DNA of 64,000 nucleotides from Liolophura sinensis (Eukaryota > Mollusca > Polyplacophora > Chitonida > Chitonidae): contig NC_088305.1 in NCBI RefSeq assembly GCF_032854445.1, positions 32,329,645-32,393,644 of the forward strand, in the 5' to 3' direction. Positions 39,261-52,460 of the stretch are shown one piece after another; within the stretch, counting starts at the first letter, position 1; each line of letters opens with the position of its first letter. Under the pieces are notes generated by a model. The model made no database searches. It had not been told where the DNA came from and saw nothing but the letters and a program-made list of their open reading frames with translations. Made by a program: the position numbers and the translations under genes.

Positions 39261-41012
39261 ATTTTGTGCACACTTTATCGTGATGGACATTATTCTGATC
39301 TCTTGTTATGGCATTATCATACCGCTACCCTACATAGATAGCGAGGAAGACCGACACGCACAGCAAACTTGTTGATATTGTCTGCCCGAGGCCAGTAAAC
39401 AACCAGGATTAATTAGTGTAAAGTTCAGAGGACAGGCTGAGTATAATTAAAAAGATTTGGCAAATCAAGAAGTAAGGCAGCGCCGCTGCTGTATTATATA
39501 CAGGTCAGATTGTTGGTCTCATTGAGCCACAGTTAAACACCGCCGCAATTTTACCCTGATCAACAAGGTGAAATGCATGTCGCTGACCGAATTATACGAT
39601 TGTTTTCTATGGGTGATTCCACAGCAAACGGTCTCGTCTAGGAACAGTTACGTCATCTTCAGGTGTCACTAACTATGACCTCCTTGTTTTCAGACAATGT
39701 TTCTAATCGACTACACATGGAATGTAGAATAAAGTTCGTTTCTTTTATTTATCTATTTGATTAGTGTATATGAACGAATATTTCTGATATAAGTGACATT
39801 TTTACAGTATGATAAAATTGGCCTTCTTCTTTGGATTTTCGGCTGTCTACTCAGCAGCTACACCGACGTCTAATGTCCCGTGTTTGCACCGTGCAGTTTG
39901 GTGCAGAGCTTAATGAGTTAACTAGAAATACCCGTGTTGTAATACTTTCATTATCGTTCATGAATTCTGCCTCAGAAAAAAAGAGACAGTGCATCAATGG
40001 CAAACAGACTTTTTGTGGTAGTTCGATGTTTGCCCGATATTCTGGAAAATGAGATTCTATCCAGCGGGGAATAGGCAGAGCAGGTAGTTTACTGATGTTT
40101 TCCCGCTGATGTTTTCACATCCCAGTGAATTAAAATACACTCCCCGGGGAACAGGGCGGGAAAATGGTGGTGGGCACAATTATGTCAAATCAGAATTCTC
40201 AATTCGGGGAAAAAATTGTATCAAACATTTACCCAGGGCAAATTTCAGAATGATTTTTTACGTGTATTTCACTAATGTCCTGTTCCTAAAGTCACTTAAG
40301 GCGGTAAATATGCATCATTTACAAGAATTACGAATAAGGCTTAAAAAGTGCAGAAGAATAAAGGTGCGCGCTTTTTCATGTCTAATTTTAGAGCATACCA
40401 AACATGATGGTGAAATAATTCAACACTTGTGCCAAAATGCTCAGAAACAACTCCCTATTAGGCCTAATTCTATAACAATTTGAAAAAATTTGGAAAAGCT
40501 AAGTAAAACAGAGTGTAGATCTGGATCACTATTCCTTTTCATCAATAAGTTGTCCAACAATGCTTTATGCCATAAAAAACGGCATTCCAGGCTCTAACAG
40601 ATTACTTAGTCTGTGTCACCGTATAAGTATCCCAATCAATAACTGTTTAAAAGTTGGACTATATCCAAGAACAACGAACAGTATAGAAAACCCCAAAAGA
40701 GTCAGGGATGGACATATGTCGTAGTCATCAACAGGATTTGGTGTTGAAACATTGCATTGTGAAAGGAATTAATACTGAATGGTAACGCCGCAAAGCATGA
40801 TAGGTTCTTTTGTGTGGAACTGTAACAGAATGTAATTTTTATCTTGACATCAGGTGTCAGGTTGAACTGTGCCAGATATGTCCTTGAGCTGGAAAGAGCA
40901 AGAAAGTAAACCTAATGATTGCTAGCTTCACTATGTTTTAGTTTTGTAAAAAGATTTTGTGTTGCATGCATAATGAAAAACAAATGTATGACAATGGACA
41001 GAGAACAGCATG
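39261..41012. other. Unassigned sequence with a SINE tail scrap
   Basis: At 39741-39797 a mutated SINE tail (ttttatttatctatttgatt, then gaatatttctgatataagtg) lies in minus orientation, matching the block at 21841-21900. A plus-strand frame at 40109-40483 (124 codons) is the longest non-repetitive frame nearby. It matches no family I know. Otherwise nothing was recognised. Confidence 0.45.
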
Positions 41013-41075
41013 GACAGTAAAACCAGAGAAGCGACCACATTGCAATAGCTGACAAATCTATGCATAAAATTGTCG
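41013..41075 (+). mobile_element. Unclassified dispersed repeat, copy E (5' end only)
   Basis: It shares 'agtaaaaccagagaagcgac' and 'attgcaatagctgacaaat' with the 5' ends of the copies at 13806, 18981 and 28156. The rest of the family sequence is absent. Confidence 0.5.
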
Positions 41076-44000
41076 AAGCTATAGAGTTTGAATCTGAATC
41101 GAGGTGGACAAAGTGGTCTTCTTTTGACGTTACGAGACTAAGCCATTTATCTTTCATACCGAGTCCACATTCGTTGATCAAGACTGCCTATAAAACATAA
41201 ATCGTAAATGGCTTCCTGGGATATCAATCATTCATTCTAAAGAAGTTTGAAGTAATTTGTTAGCTCCAGAGCTGTGTACTATGCATTTCTATGTAAGAAC
41301 TGCGTTTCCAACAACAAAAATTAAACTCCATTGCTGGTTTTACACAGCGGCGTTAAAAAAGCAAACTCTGTGCCAGTGCATTGTGAATGACATTGTCAGC
41401 TAACAAGCGTGAATGTAATCTAAAAGATGACGTTCTTTTGTATTTCAAGTGATCATTACTAAAAAAGGAATATACATATTATAGGAATATACATATTAAG
41501 CGCGTTGTGTGGGCATTTTAATAAATAAATCTATAAAATAGCAACAGAGAAATTTAACCACTTTTACAAGACCGTATACATGTGCAGCATTCTGAACTCA
41601 TAAAAGGAGTGACAATGGACAATAATGAGCAAACCCAGTACGAACTGGACTCAAAGCCCTCCTGGTTACAGTTTCCAGTAACTGGTGGTTGCAAAGGAGT
41701 GAACTAAATATGTACCAACAAATGTGAACTACCGACACTATATCCAAAGGCCCATCAGCTAAAATAGGCAGATTTCCTTAAAAAGCAAGGTGCAAGAATT
41801 TCGATATGTTGTGCAAGTGTTCCAACTGGAACTGTTCATTACCGAATAGAAATTCCAAAGCAAAACGCTTTTACCTTAAAAAGCTGCATTGTTAAGCAGA
41901 AATTAACTTGACAGCAGCGTGGGCTGCTTTGTATGGCTACTACAGCAAAAAGCACCCGGAATTAATATCGTTTACCACATAGCATCTGTCTTTAGTATGG
42001 AAGGATCACAGCTTTCAAGTCTTTTGAGTTTTAATTTAGCAAATTGGGTCGCCTTAAGGGACTTGTTTCAGTGACGGCTACGTCCGCCTTTTTTCTTCTT
42101 GAGGAGAATAGTGGAGGAGAATAACAATAGTTATGTAAAGTGCATCGCCGCACCATTCTGACTTCCCCATACTGCCGAACAGTCCACGTGAAGAGGGATT
42201 GGTAGGTATTCGAGTCAGTCACGTCAGCGCATGCGCTACATCTATAAATAGATGTGAGAAGGGTAATTGCATTTGTCAACACCGCATTGAACTGCTAAAT
42301 AAATCGGCATATGCATGAGTAAATAAGTTGCAGAATTACCACAGATTTGATTAGTGATCGATTCCTCACTATAGTGGCTTGCATTTAGGCGTGTATTAAG
42401 TTATCGTCAATGAAATATTAATGATTCTTGCAAGCGTAAACATACCTTTGAATACTGCAATTCAATTTTACAACAAAGAATCTGGTAAAAAAGTGAGGGC
42501 GTGTTAAGGCATTATGATGTAAAAAATGTTGTCGCTGGACGAAGACACATGTTAATGTCTATACGAGATCATATGTAGTCATACTAAACAGTGTAATACA
42601 TCTCATCACCTTCATAGTGGGAATTCTGGTGGTGAATGCAGTCCTGTGTGCATAAGTTTACACATGTATCTATAGATTGTATGGAAATTCAGGTAGAACC
42701 CGATATGAGTTTAATATGTATTTAACTGGCAGCGGTAGTATGTCATACAAATACATGTATGTGCGTAGCTTTTTATTTTTCAGAGAGTTAAAGTCTGCAG
42801 ACATGAGGAGACAGTGGTTTTCGTCAAAAAAGCAAGAAATTCGCGGAAAGGATTCGTACGCGCTGATAGACTGATTTCCAAACAAGTTCAAGGGAAACAA
42901 AATAACTCTAAAAGTAAAAGTATTTATCATATAATAGAAGGTATTGCTGGGCGACAAATGATGAGCGGTTGGATGCCACGACATTACCAATCTAGGTGTC
43001 GAAACAGACAATTGAATTGTAAATTTACCTCAGCCAGGGTGGGCAGATAATTCTCCCTCTAAAGACAATACGCCCAACAATAATACGGAGAATACCATAA
43101 GCAATCGCCACTATGGCAGTAATATTTCTGTTCCAAGTCAAATCCCATGAGGTCCACTTTGGACAAATGTTGTCGTCCCATGGATACTTGCACATAATAT
43201 TGTTCTTTGAAAATTCACTCGCCAAAGCAGGTTGCAATCTTACTAGTCATCCATTCCTCAAGAGAAAACTGGTTTACAATCTCTGTTTTGATCACACACA
43301 CCATTTAAACTGGTAACATTGTATATTTGTAAAAAAAGTTAACAATAGCTGTACAGATTCTAATGAGATATGGTAGTGTAAATTGGTCACCATGACGTTA
43401 CAGGAATACTGCAATCTGCACCAAATGTACTTTTCTAGCCTTAGATCTAACCTTAGCCTTAGAGCGTTACATTTACATATATAATAATTTATTACACTAT
43501 TACTTATATGGTCACACCAAGCATTTTTTATCAGGCATTTGCCGTATTCCAAATCATAACCGACAACACGTTACACATTGTTACAGATGTTTCAGATTCC
43601 GTTACTCATCATGGTTTACAAAATAGCCTACTCGGGAATGTGGTCTAAAAATGCCAGGAAGAAGTGCTTCAAGCTGTAAAACCACGCAGGTTGAAAACAA
43701 AGACCTGTATAGCTCCTGAATAAGCCAGATGAGTGCATCGCCCGCCCATGTTAAAGTCGTTTTGGGTTCTAAAACAACTTAGTTAAGAAAGGACGTTATC
43801 TTCAGAAAATCAATTCTCTTAAACTAGTACTGTAAATAGTTTATTTTTTGGATGATAATTTGTATTATACAAACATGGGCCTTATACACAGCATAAAGTG
43901 TTGTGGAGTGCGTACTGGATTTGACGCATCGATTATTACACGTAGGCCTCTTAGACACCACTTCCCGGCAACTAACTATCTTCCATTATAAGTTTAAGAA

Positions 44001-44410
44001 ATTTTGGTGCTAATTTTATTAATGAAACTGACCTTTAGGGATTTGACATTGGTTTTTTTTACTGGAAAATGGCCTGATATTTGATCTGAATGCTCTACTT
44101 CAGATTTTAAAATTCAGATTTTAAAGCCTGTTGGCTGGGTTTATTCAGATGAACATCCTTTAAAAGACCATACCACAAGTCAATTTTTTTACTCAGAGGT
44201 TTCCAACCTGTTTCGTATCTGATCCATGCAAATTCGCCACTGTTGTCTGCAGAAGTGTCTTCCGTAGAATGACCATTTCGAATTCACTCTCACAAACGAT
44301 GCCCAGCTCAAAGAAACCATACACTTTGTGGAGCTTTAACATTCTGAGGATTACATATACTATGGACAAGAGAAGATCTTCGTTATTACATGATAAGATC
44401 CCTGAGATCG
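41076..44410. other. Unassigned AT-rich sequence
   Basis: No gene recognised. Small direct duplication 'ggaatatacatatta' near 41467-41500. A pair of minus-strand frames at about 43025-43237 end near a donor-like ggctgaggtaaat, but two frames compete and neither resembles a family. Confidence 0.45.
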
Positions 44411-45020
44411 GATGCATATTACTGAATGACAGATGTGCATTACTGAATGACAGATGCGCATTACTGAATCACTGATGCACATTACTTAATGACGGATGCA
44501 CATTACTGAATGACAGACGCACATTACTGAATGACAGATGCACATTACTGAATGACGGATGCACATTACTGAATGACAGACGCACATTACTGAATGACGG
44601 ATGCACATTACTGAATGACAGATGTACATTACTGAATGATGGATGCACATTACTGAATGACGGATGCACATTACTGAATGGCAGATGCACACTACTGAAT
44701 GACAGATGTACATAACTGAATGATGGATGCACACTACTGAATGACGGATGCACATTACTGAATGACAGATACACAATACTGAATGACGGATGCACATTGC
44801 TGAATGACAGATGCACATTACTGAATGACGGGTGCACATTACTGAATGGCAGAAGCACATTACTGAATGACAAATACACATTACTGAATGACGGATGTAC
44901 ATTACTGAATGATGGATGCACATTATTGAATGATGAATGCACATTACTGAATGGAAGATGTACATTACTGAATGACAGGTGCGCATTACTGAATGACAGA
45001 TGCACATTACTGAATGACAG
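44411..45020. repeat. Minisatellite, 21-bp unit, about 29 copies
   Basis: The unit is gatgcacattactgaatgac plus one base, repeated about 29 times with point variants (gacgg/gacag, cgcac/tgcac/tgtac). Length stays locked to 21 bp, so frames are open on both strands as 7-residue repeats (LLNDRCT plus, SFSNVHP minus). That openness is explained by period 21 and a unit without stops. The point variants seem unordered. Confidence 0.97.
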
Positions 45021-46604
45021 AACACTTTCACTAATAGGAAAACCATAGGATTTAATAAATGTCAACCACAGAACGACCGATCAGGCACGAAGTGAGCACA
45101 ATGAATGCAATACCATGCCAAAAGAATGCCAATTGTTCCGCAGTTATATTCAACAGACAAGCAGAGTTTACTTTCAAGTTGAGGCGCGATGATAATACAT
45201 ATCAAAACCGCAAGTCGTCAGATAAAATTATTTCCGTGTTTACTTTGGCCCTATTTAATGTTTGCTATAGATACCAATGCAATGGCCTTTGTGTGGGAAA
45301 GAAAAGTGAAACAGAGCTAGGTGAGCTTCGCTATTGTACCTTTTGTGCGATACGCAGAAATAATTCCAGACCAGCGGCGCCAGCTATGTAATTATCTATA
45401 GTTTTGGGGATAAACTGTACATTATCACACTGAATTTTATACAAATAAACATCTATAATATCGTATGGCTACAACCACCGCAAACTGAATGCCAACGTTT
45501 GAGATATGATTGTGTTTGTGTTTTAACACTACAAATGAAATTACTTAATTACTGTCATCGCATACCGTCAACCGACAAGAGAAAATTTGTGCTAACCATA
45601 TAGCCACAATCTGGTAAATGTACAGTTGGATAGATGACGTAATCAAAAACGTGCATAACAAAATATGTATAACCCTTCAAATCATTGATACTTGTCGCAA
45701 AAATATTACATACTAAACACCTCAAAGCTCCGATTACGGTCCGACTACTGCAATATCCATTTATCAATAAACTAACTAGCACGAAGAATAAAAATACATG
45801 TTCTCCATGTTATACACATTTGTCATTTTTTCATTTTACAGAAATGTTCAGTCGATGCATTGTACTAGCGAGTTTGTCCACAATATATATTGACATAATT
45901 AGAGAAGTAAGATAATGCACGATGTTAGTCTTATCTGGCAGTTTGTTATTCTAAATAAGGCGTGAAATGAGAATGTCAGCTGTAGAGGTAGAAGAATCTG
46001 GAACATCCATGAACAAAGCGTGGTAGGAAATTCAATATTTATCACTTTTTTTTCTTTGCAACAAATCTTGCATTTGCTCTTGATGTGAAAGGAAAAACAA
46101 AATTAAAGATTTACACAGTTTGGTATTATCAGTCAGGTAGCTACATGTAATACAGTAGTACAATACAAATGCAATACAGAAGTGTTTCTGGTTTAGGGCG
46201 TAATGACATTGATAAGCAGACATGTCGATAAGCAAAGTAGTGAGAAAAGAGTTTTTGATATCTACCAGTTTCAATAACAAGCTGCCTTTTGTGGTCATGG
46301 TCGATATTGCTTCATATCGATTGCGATTCAGGGTTTGGGTATGTAAAGGGGGTGCGGTTGATGCCGGAGTTGTAGAGTGCTCGCAAGACTCCGACGTGCA
46401 TAATGTAACATCAACGGCACTTTACCGACTTTAGGGTTTCATTGCCTGATTAAATAGTTAACTTCTCGACTGTTCCTAATTGTGAAATCAACAACCCGCC
46501 GTCCCCACCAAAACTATCTTTCATTCTGGGGACCTACTATTGCTATAAAACTGAACGCGAGTGCATGAAAACTGACAGTTTGTTTTCTGTTTGAAAACAG
46601 AGGA

Positions 46605-46680
46605 CGTCAAACCGGACATAAAAGGGCGGAGGGCGGAGGGGCGGTGGGACGTGGCGGGGGGGGGGGGGGGGGGGGCGGGG
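46605..46680 (+). repeat. G-rich tract with a 20-base G run
   Basis: The G run at 46656-46675 is preceded by repeated 'gggcgga' and 'ggggcggtggg' and followed by cgggg. It can form G-quadruplexes and is a likely site of sequencing or assembly length error. Confidence 0.95.
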
Positions 46681-47875
46681 TGATTGGGATGTCTAATAAA
46701 TCCATCTGTATCTTTATTTTTGGATATACTAACTGATAACAACTTTTTTTAATTTGGTTGCAAATATGATGAGCAAATTACATTTAGGTCATGAACTGGA
46801 ATAAGAAGGAAAAACAATCACGTAACGCCTTTAAAAATATAAAAGTGTTCATATCAAAGCACAAAATTTTAGTAATTTCTTACTTACCCCTGACAATGAA
46901 AAAATTCTATCCTCTTGACGATTAAGTTGGCTTCGTGTATGTAGCGGAATCTCAGTTTGGATGGAAACTTCCCAAAATCCCGCTGTCCAGATAGACAGTT
47001 ATGACACTGCTACAGATGGCATCAGGAATATACGTATAGCCCCACACATACGTCTGACACTAACAATCGAGGGGGCACAAGTTTGTGAGTTGGCAGTATC
47101 CAGAGACTGGCAGCTAGGGGTTAGGCGCGGAGAAGCCCAGAGCGCTACTCGAGTGGATTCAATCGACGCTGCCTCAACAGGGCACACTGGGACATTCGGA
47201 CACGAATTAGCCTCTAATTTCGGTAAATTACTGGCATTGTCCCCCTAGTGGCGTTTTGTGTTAGGGGTAGCTCTTCACGAATTCTCGGTAAGGTGAGGGA
47301 ACGTCAGCCCTGGCAGTAATCAATCCTGAGCTCAGGCAAGCGGTTCGTCAGTACGGCCCTCGGCAGCGAGCTTCTTACCTACAATATAAACCAAACACAG
47401 CCTGACATGTCGGGAAATTGAATGAAGTCTGTAAGTGAGGTGGAGAAGAATTTCTTGTCAAGATTCCGTTACAACTCACCAAACCGACTTGCGTTACCCA
47501 AAAGAATCCGTGATGGAAGTTGTCTCTAACGAGATTTACCCTGATTTCCTCTTCAGTTTAGATCCCACACAGACGCCAATTACAACCGAGGCAGAAGAAC
47601 GTTGCCTTTCGTCCACTGACAACTCTATTATGTATGAGTACTCTAGACTTTGCTGCCTCCAGCCAGAGTTTTCAACACGAAACTCGGCTAGCTTTTCCTT
47701 TCTGATCCTCCCCGTGTACGAAACTTCGGCAGCACCAACAGATCTGAAGATTGCAGCCTTGGCTAGCCAGCCAAATGTTGGCGTTGAAATTCTATCGGCT
47801 TGATTCCAGCGCCAGAGAGTTTTGCGGCGCAAATCATCCCGGTCAGAGATCGATGAAATAACTGCAGCAAAATGT

Positions 47876-48005
47876 CATTGGCTATTCGCTTCCTTCGTCG
47901 CTTGGATGTGGACGAAGGCTTGAGGTTATTAGCAGGAGGCGAAACCTGGACCAGAAACTAGATCGAAAGCTATAAAACCCGCCTGGCGGAATGGGCCAAG
48001 GTAGA
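47876..48005 (+). promoter_or_regulatory. Possible TATA-type core promoter
   Basis: An inverted CCAAT box (attgg at 47876) lies about 95 bp upstream of a clean tataaaa at 47971-47977, inside the GC-richer segment. A start site would be expected near 48000-48005. The first downstream ATG, at 48021, opens only about 30 codons and is followed by a donor-like aaggtacgg. There is no gene model to support it, so this is only a candidate. Confidence 0.25.
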
Positions 48006-50731
48006 TTTGCCACAAGTCTTATGCCAGCTCTTATTTCCATTTGTATTCCGCGTTTGGTTATCCGTGGACCTCTCCCATCGATCGGTGGGGACGGTCCACA
48101 TCTATTTACATAAGGTACGGGGAAACGGACGGCAGATACCCGTCACAAGTTGATCTTTGCTAGTCCGGGCCATCCTGCCCATCGCGTCAGCAGTTCTACA
48201 CTGTTCGGGAGCTTCCGCATACATCCAGCTCTGTTTAAGACTTGGGAACCCTTCTTCAGCGTATACCAGGTAATTAACAGACTGCAGAGTACGATGGTTT
48301 AAAACTAAAGCCCCGCTTCAATCGGATGGCTGGAGAGTGGATGTTCCTGTTGGACTGACCTCACCATTAATTACTGCTTAGCCTATGGTTTGTTTATTCT
48401 GGCTTTTGGCTAGATGGAGACCTCCAAACAGACGAGCTGCTCTCACACTCTCTCCGAGAAAGCACTGGGGCGTGATTAAGGCATCGCCGGCAGGCGGAAT
48501 GTGTAAGGGCTGGCCATGTTTAGTTTGATGTGTCAATACTCCACAAAAATTACGCATCAGCTTTATACGGTTTCAACCAGTCTTTCATTAGCAAAGTCTG
48601 GATCCACTGCCAATACCATACAACCCGTAGTACAAGCTTTTATCGCGAGCCTTATCAATTAGATTATATTGTTCTGCTCAGTGAAGTAGAACACTGCTTT
48701 ATGTTGAATGATTGCCTGCTACGCTCTTTATTCATTATATAGCTAGTCACGAAGGATAATAAGCATGCGCAATTCTACCTTCCACCAGTACGCCTGATGG
48801 TTGGTTGGCTGTATGGATGGTGGCAAGAGCCATTCCTTTACGTACTGTACTCTCCTAAACACCGGGTGAACCAACCAACCGCTTATTAACCAAGGCCGTG
48901 CTAATAAAGTGCTTAGGTCTTGACTACGGACAGACAAGTCATCGGACAAATGAGTGCGGACACAGTATGCGTTAATTACAGGCTACTTTAATTAGATGTG
49001 GAAGAAACGATAAAAACAATAATTAGCTGGGTCGATGTTCTGTGCCACTGTTGAAGTAATGGTAGTGGTTGTAGTGTCATCTTGTTCCAACACCACCAAG
49101 TCGTCACCCCCACCCTCTCCCCCTCTCACCCAAACACCCAAACACCTTACCTTCTCCCCATCAAACGTAACACTTGACATTTTTCCTTCTTTCCCAGCTT
49201 TCTCTCAACCGTATGCTTGATAACTCTCCATAACCTCCGATAAAAGCTCAGGATGTAGTTACAGGGTAACTGGTTTAATTCAGTTCACTAAGTATTCTTT
49301 GTCCCCTGATGTCCGAACCAAGAATTCCATTGGCATTTAAAGCGAGCCAGATTGGCGGTTGTGTAGATTGTTGGCAGACTATTGACGGCCGACAGCCAAT
49401 CCGAGCGAGGCTCACACCGATCTAATGGTGCATTGATGTTTCTACTTACAGTTTGAGGTGGCATTAGCAGCTAAAACATAGAGCTCTCTCTGGTTAATGT
49501 TTGTACAGCAAACCTCGAATTGTGACCGAGGGAAGAATAGAAGACATAAATAATCCACCCCCTCCCCTTCTCCCAAAAATCACCACAGCGTGGAGCGTTT
49601 ACGTCTGCCACCGCGTCAACAGAGCCTAGTCGAGAAGGCATTCCCATGGATAATGTCACGGACGACAGTTCCGACGCTAGGGAGAGTGTGGGAATCTAAG
49701 CGAACAATCTTCATTAGATACATGGACAATTCTCGCCTCTTTCTCAGCTAGGGGAATTCATCACGATGTGCCTAACTGCGACTTAAGATTAACCACCAAC
49801 CAGAGACAACTCCATTGAATGATACGATGCTGTCCGTTCATTCTTAGTACTCAGTTTATATCATGCCAGACAGCGATGATACCATTTGGATTATTTAGGC
49901 AATACTAAGGTTGCAATGGTTTCATGTTGGTTTGAGAAAACTAAAAGTTGTACATCAAACTAAGTTTTAAAAGACCCATGAAGACAGAATGCATACTTGA
50001 TTCTGGCCAACACACTAACAATAGGAATTTTGAAGGTTCCGAGTTATGGAATCGAAATTTATTTGCAGCTGGGTGTCATTTGTACAGTATATACTATTAA
50101 ACATGAATTATGAAAGGGCGATAATTATTCTACAAAATGGTAAACACCAGCCATGTATACGCCATGTTGATCGTCATACTGAATTACCATTATGATCTCA
50201 TGGTGAAGAACTTCCGGTATGCACTAGAGTACCTTGCCGTTAACCTGCGTTTGTTACGCATGACATTAATTGTCTAATTGCTGGACTTCACTTTGTACTT
50301 TGCATATTTTTTTAATTCCGTAGTGGTTTGTGTTAAATGTCGTATCGGGAACTGGCCTTGCCATTGTTAAACCGGAACGCCAGCTGGTATACGAATGCTA
50401 TTATTCACCAGGTGGTACCGAGTAACAGTTCTGTGTTTGATCTTATAGCACAACATTGGAAAAAGGAATATCAATCCAGCCCATCCTGGGATTTCATTGG
50501 TTTTAAACACCTTATAAAGTAAACATATCTGTAGCTTGCAACGCTGCTGTAACGGTATTTAAACGGCACTATGGAATTTGGCTAACTCAGAACAGGTGTC
50601 CTAATTTCTTATATTCGCACACGTGCTGAACATACAACGTTGCATGCAGCTTGAAAATATTGTTAAGACGAATAGTATTTTGTCATTACTTTTTGACAAT
50701 AATTATTCTGACTGGAAGCAGCCGTGATATG

Positions 50732-51056
50732 TCTTGTATGGAAGGAAGGACCGGCCCGGATAGAAAGTTGGTAGAGCGTCCGCTTCCGGAGATGTAGATC
50801 CTTGATCAATCCTGGGTCGAGTCACATCTAAGACTTTAAAAGAGGAAGTTGTAACTTCAGTATAATGGCTCGGGCGGGGTGGCTTACTTGCCTTCGGTAA
50901 GTCGTCTCAGTGAAGCAGCACCAGGTAAAAGAGCAGTGGAAATCCGTCCTGCGACAAGGAGGCACATTACATACACCCTAAGGATTCCTTAGTCGTCATA
51001 TGGCTGAAAAACGTTAAACCCCAAGCACTCACTCACTCACTCTTGTATGGAAGGAA
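50732..51056 (+). mobile_element. Intact tRNA-derived SINE with perfect 16-bp target duplications
   Basis: The target-site duplication tcttgtatggaaggaa occurs at 50732-50747 and 51041-51056, bounding an element of about 293 bp. The head shows an A-box-like ttggtagagcg at 50768-50778 and a B-box-like gggtcgagtca at 50814-50824, as in tRNA-derived SINEs. The 3' domain contains gtcgtcatatggctgaaaa and cgttaaaccccaag, ending in a (CACT)n tail. Perfect duplications suggest a fairly recent insertion. It depends on a partner LINE not present in this window. Confidence 0.92.
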
Positions 51057-51687
51057 ATACATCTGAGCATAAACTGATTAAAATGTGTCACTTTAAAAAT
51101 ATTCGTAAGGTGCACAGCAGGCATTTTACTATGAATGTTTTCCTGTGTGCTTTCCAGTGGGGCAATGGGACAACAGCTCTACAGTGATAAAACAATAATA
51201 CAACAGGGGTGCAACGGCCTACATACCTTCAGATGCCCGTCAGCGATTTTTGCCGCAGAAGTCCCCAGTTGGACACGTGACATAAACTCCACTGGGGGTA
51301 TCGTCTGTCATCGCTCTGTGGGTAATGAAAAGGTTACACTGTATTTGAAGATCTCCGTGGACTGTAAGGCACAAAGGCCTGAGACGATCTCTCAAAACAA
51401 ATCGCGTGTTTCCAATAGCGGTAAGCGGGGAATTAAAAAAATGTGGTATGTGTGCAGCCAAATGTAGAAACAGTCATATAATGTCATACGGCAAAAACAG
51501 AACATGTCGAGGTGAATTGTGTGATATGAGAACTATTTGATCGTGTGTGATTGGAAGAAATACGGGTTTAGCCTTGCTAACGTTATATCATTTCTAATAA
51601 TACTATGATACTCTCACAAATTAGAAAACGGTCAGAGTGTTGCCATAATAAGTCCAATTTATTATAATTATAGATTTATGTGTAAGC
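51057..51687. other. Unassigned sequence between SINE and array
   Basis: Nothing recognised. A plus-strand frame at 51135-51467 (110 codons) matches no family I know. Confidence 0.45.
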
Positions 51688-52460
51688 TGCACAGGGCATT
51701 CAAACACCGGCCTATCACACAGGGCATTCAAACACCTGCCTATCACACAGGGCATTCAAACACCGGCCTATCACACAGGGCATTCAAACACCGGCCTATC
51801 ACACAGGGCATTCAAACACCGGCCTATCACACAGGGCATTCAAACACCGGCCATTCACACAGGGCATTCAAATACCGGCCTATCACACAGGGCATTCAAA
51901 CACCGGCCTATCACACAGGGCATTCAAATACCGGCCTATCACATAGAGCATTCAAACACCGGCCTATCACATAGAGCATTCAAACACCGGCCTATCACAT
52001 AGAGCATTCAAACACCGGCCTATCACACAGGGCATTCAAACACAGGCCATTCACATAGGCCATCCAAACACGGGCCATTCACGTAAGCCATTCAAACATC
52101 GGCCTATCACATAGGGCATTCAAACACCGGCCTATCACATAGAGCATTCAAACACAGGCCATTCACATAGGCCATCCAAACACGGGCTATTCACGTAAGC
52201 CATTCAAACATCGGCCATTCACATAGGGCATTCAAACACCGGCCATCAACATATGCCATTCAAACACCGGCCATTCACATAGGCCATTCACATAGGCCAT
52301 TCAAACACCGGCCATTCACATGGGGCATTAAAACACCGGCCATTCAGTTTGGGCATTCAAACACCGGCCATTCACATAGGGCATTCAAATGCCGGTCATT
52401 CACGTAGGCCGTTCAAATACCGGCCATTCACATAGGGCATTCAAACACCGGCCATTCACA
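51688..52460. repeat. Minisatellite, 28-bp unit, about 27 copies with polarity
   Basis: The unit is 'gggcattcaaacaccggcc' plus 'tatcacaca', 28 bp. The left third is nearly homogeneous (cctatcacacaggg). From about 52040 rightward the linker changes to ccattcacataggg or ggcc, and units vary more, with a small internal duplication near 52260-52300. Three units make 84 bp, so a 28-residue repeat can be read, but this is coincidental. Confidence 0.95.

Larger units (their letters stand above)
45021..50731. other. Unassigned unique sequence, GC-richer from about 46.9 to 48.5 kb
   Basis: No gene recognised. Noted structures are a 20-base G run (46656-46675), a possible TATA/CCAAT promoter (47876-48005) and a motif-rich stretch at 48250-48500 with two homeodomain-like taatta sites. 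Two overlapping opposite-strand frames at 47435-47832 lack family resemblance. Confidence 0.45.

Noticed and set aside
43025-43316. Possible exon on the minus strand ending at a donor-like site
   Set aside because: Two minus frames and one plus frame compete, none resembles a known family, and no matching acceptor is convincing.
44469-45065. 198-codon SFSNVHP-repeat frame resembling a low-complexity secreted protein
   Set aside because: The 21-bp unit is open in several frames on both strands. No signal peptide or splice context was seen.
51678-52460. CRISPR-like array of 28-bp repeats
   Set aside because: Units are contiguous with no unique spacers, and the window is eukaryotic. It is a minisatellite.
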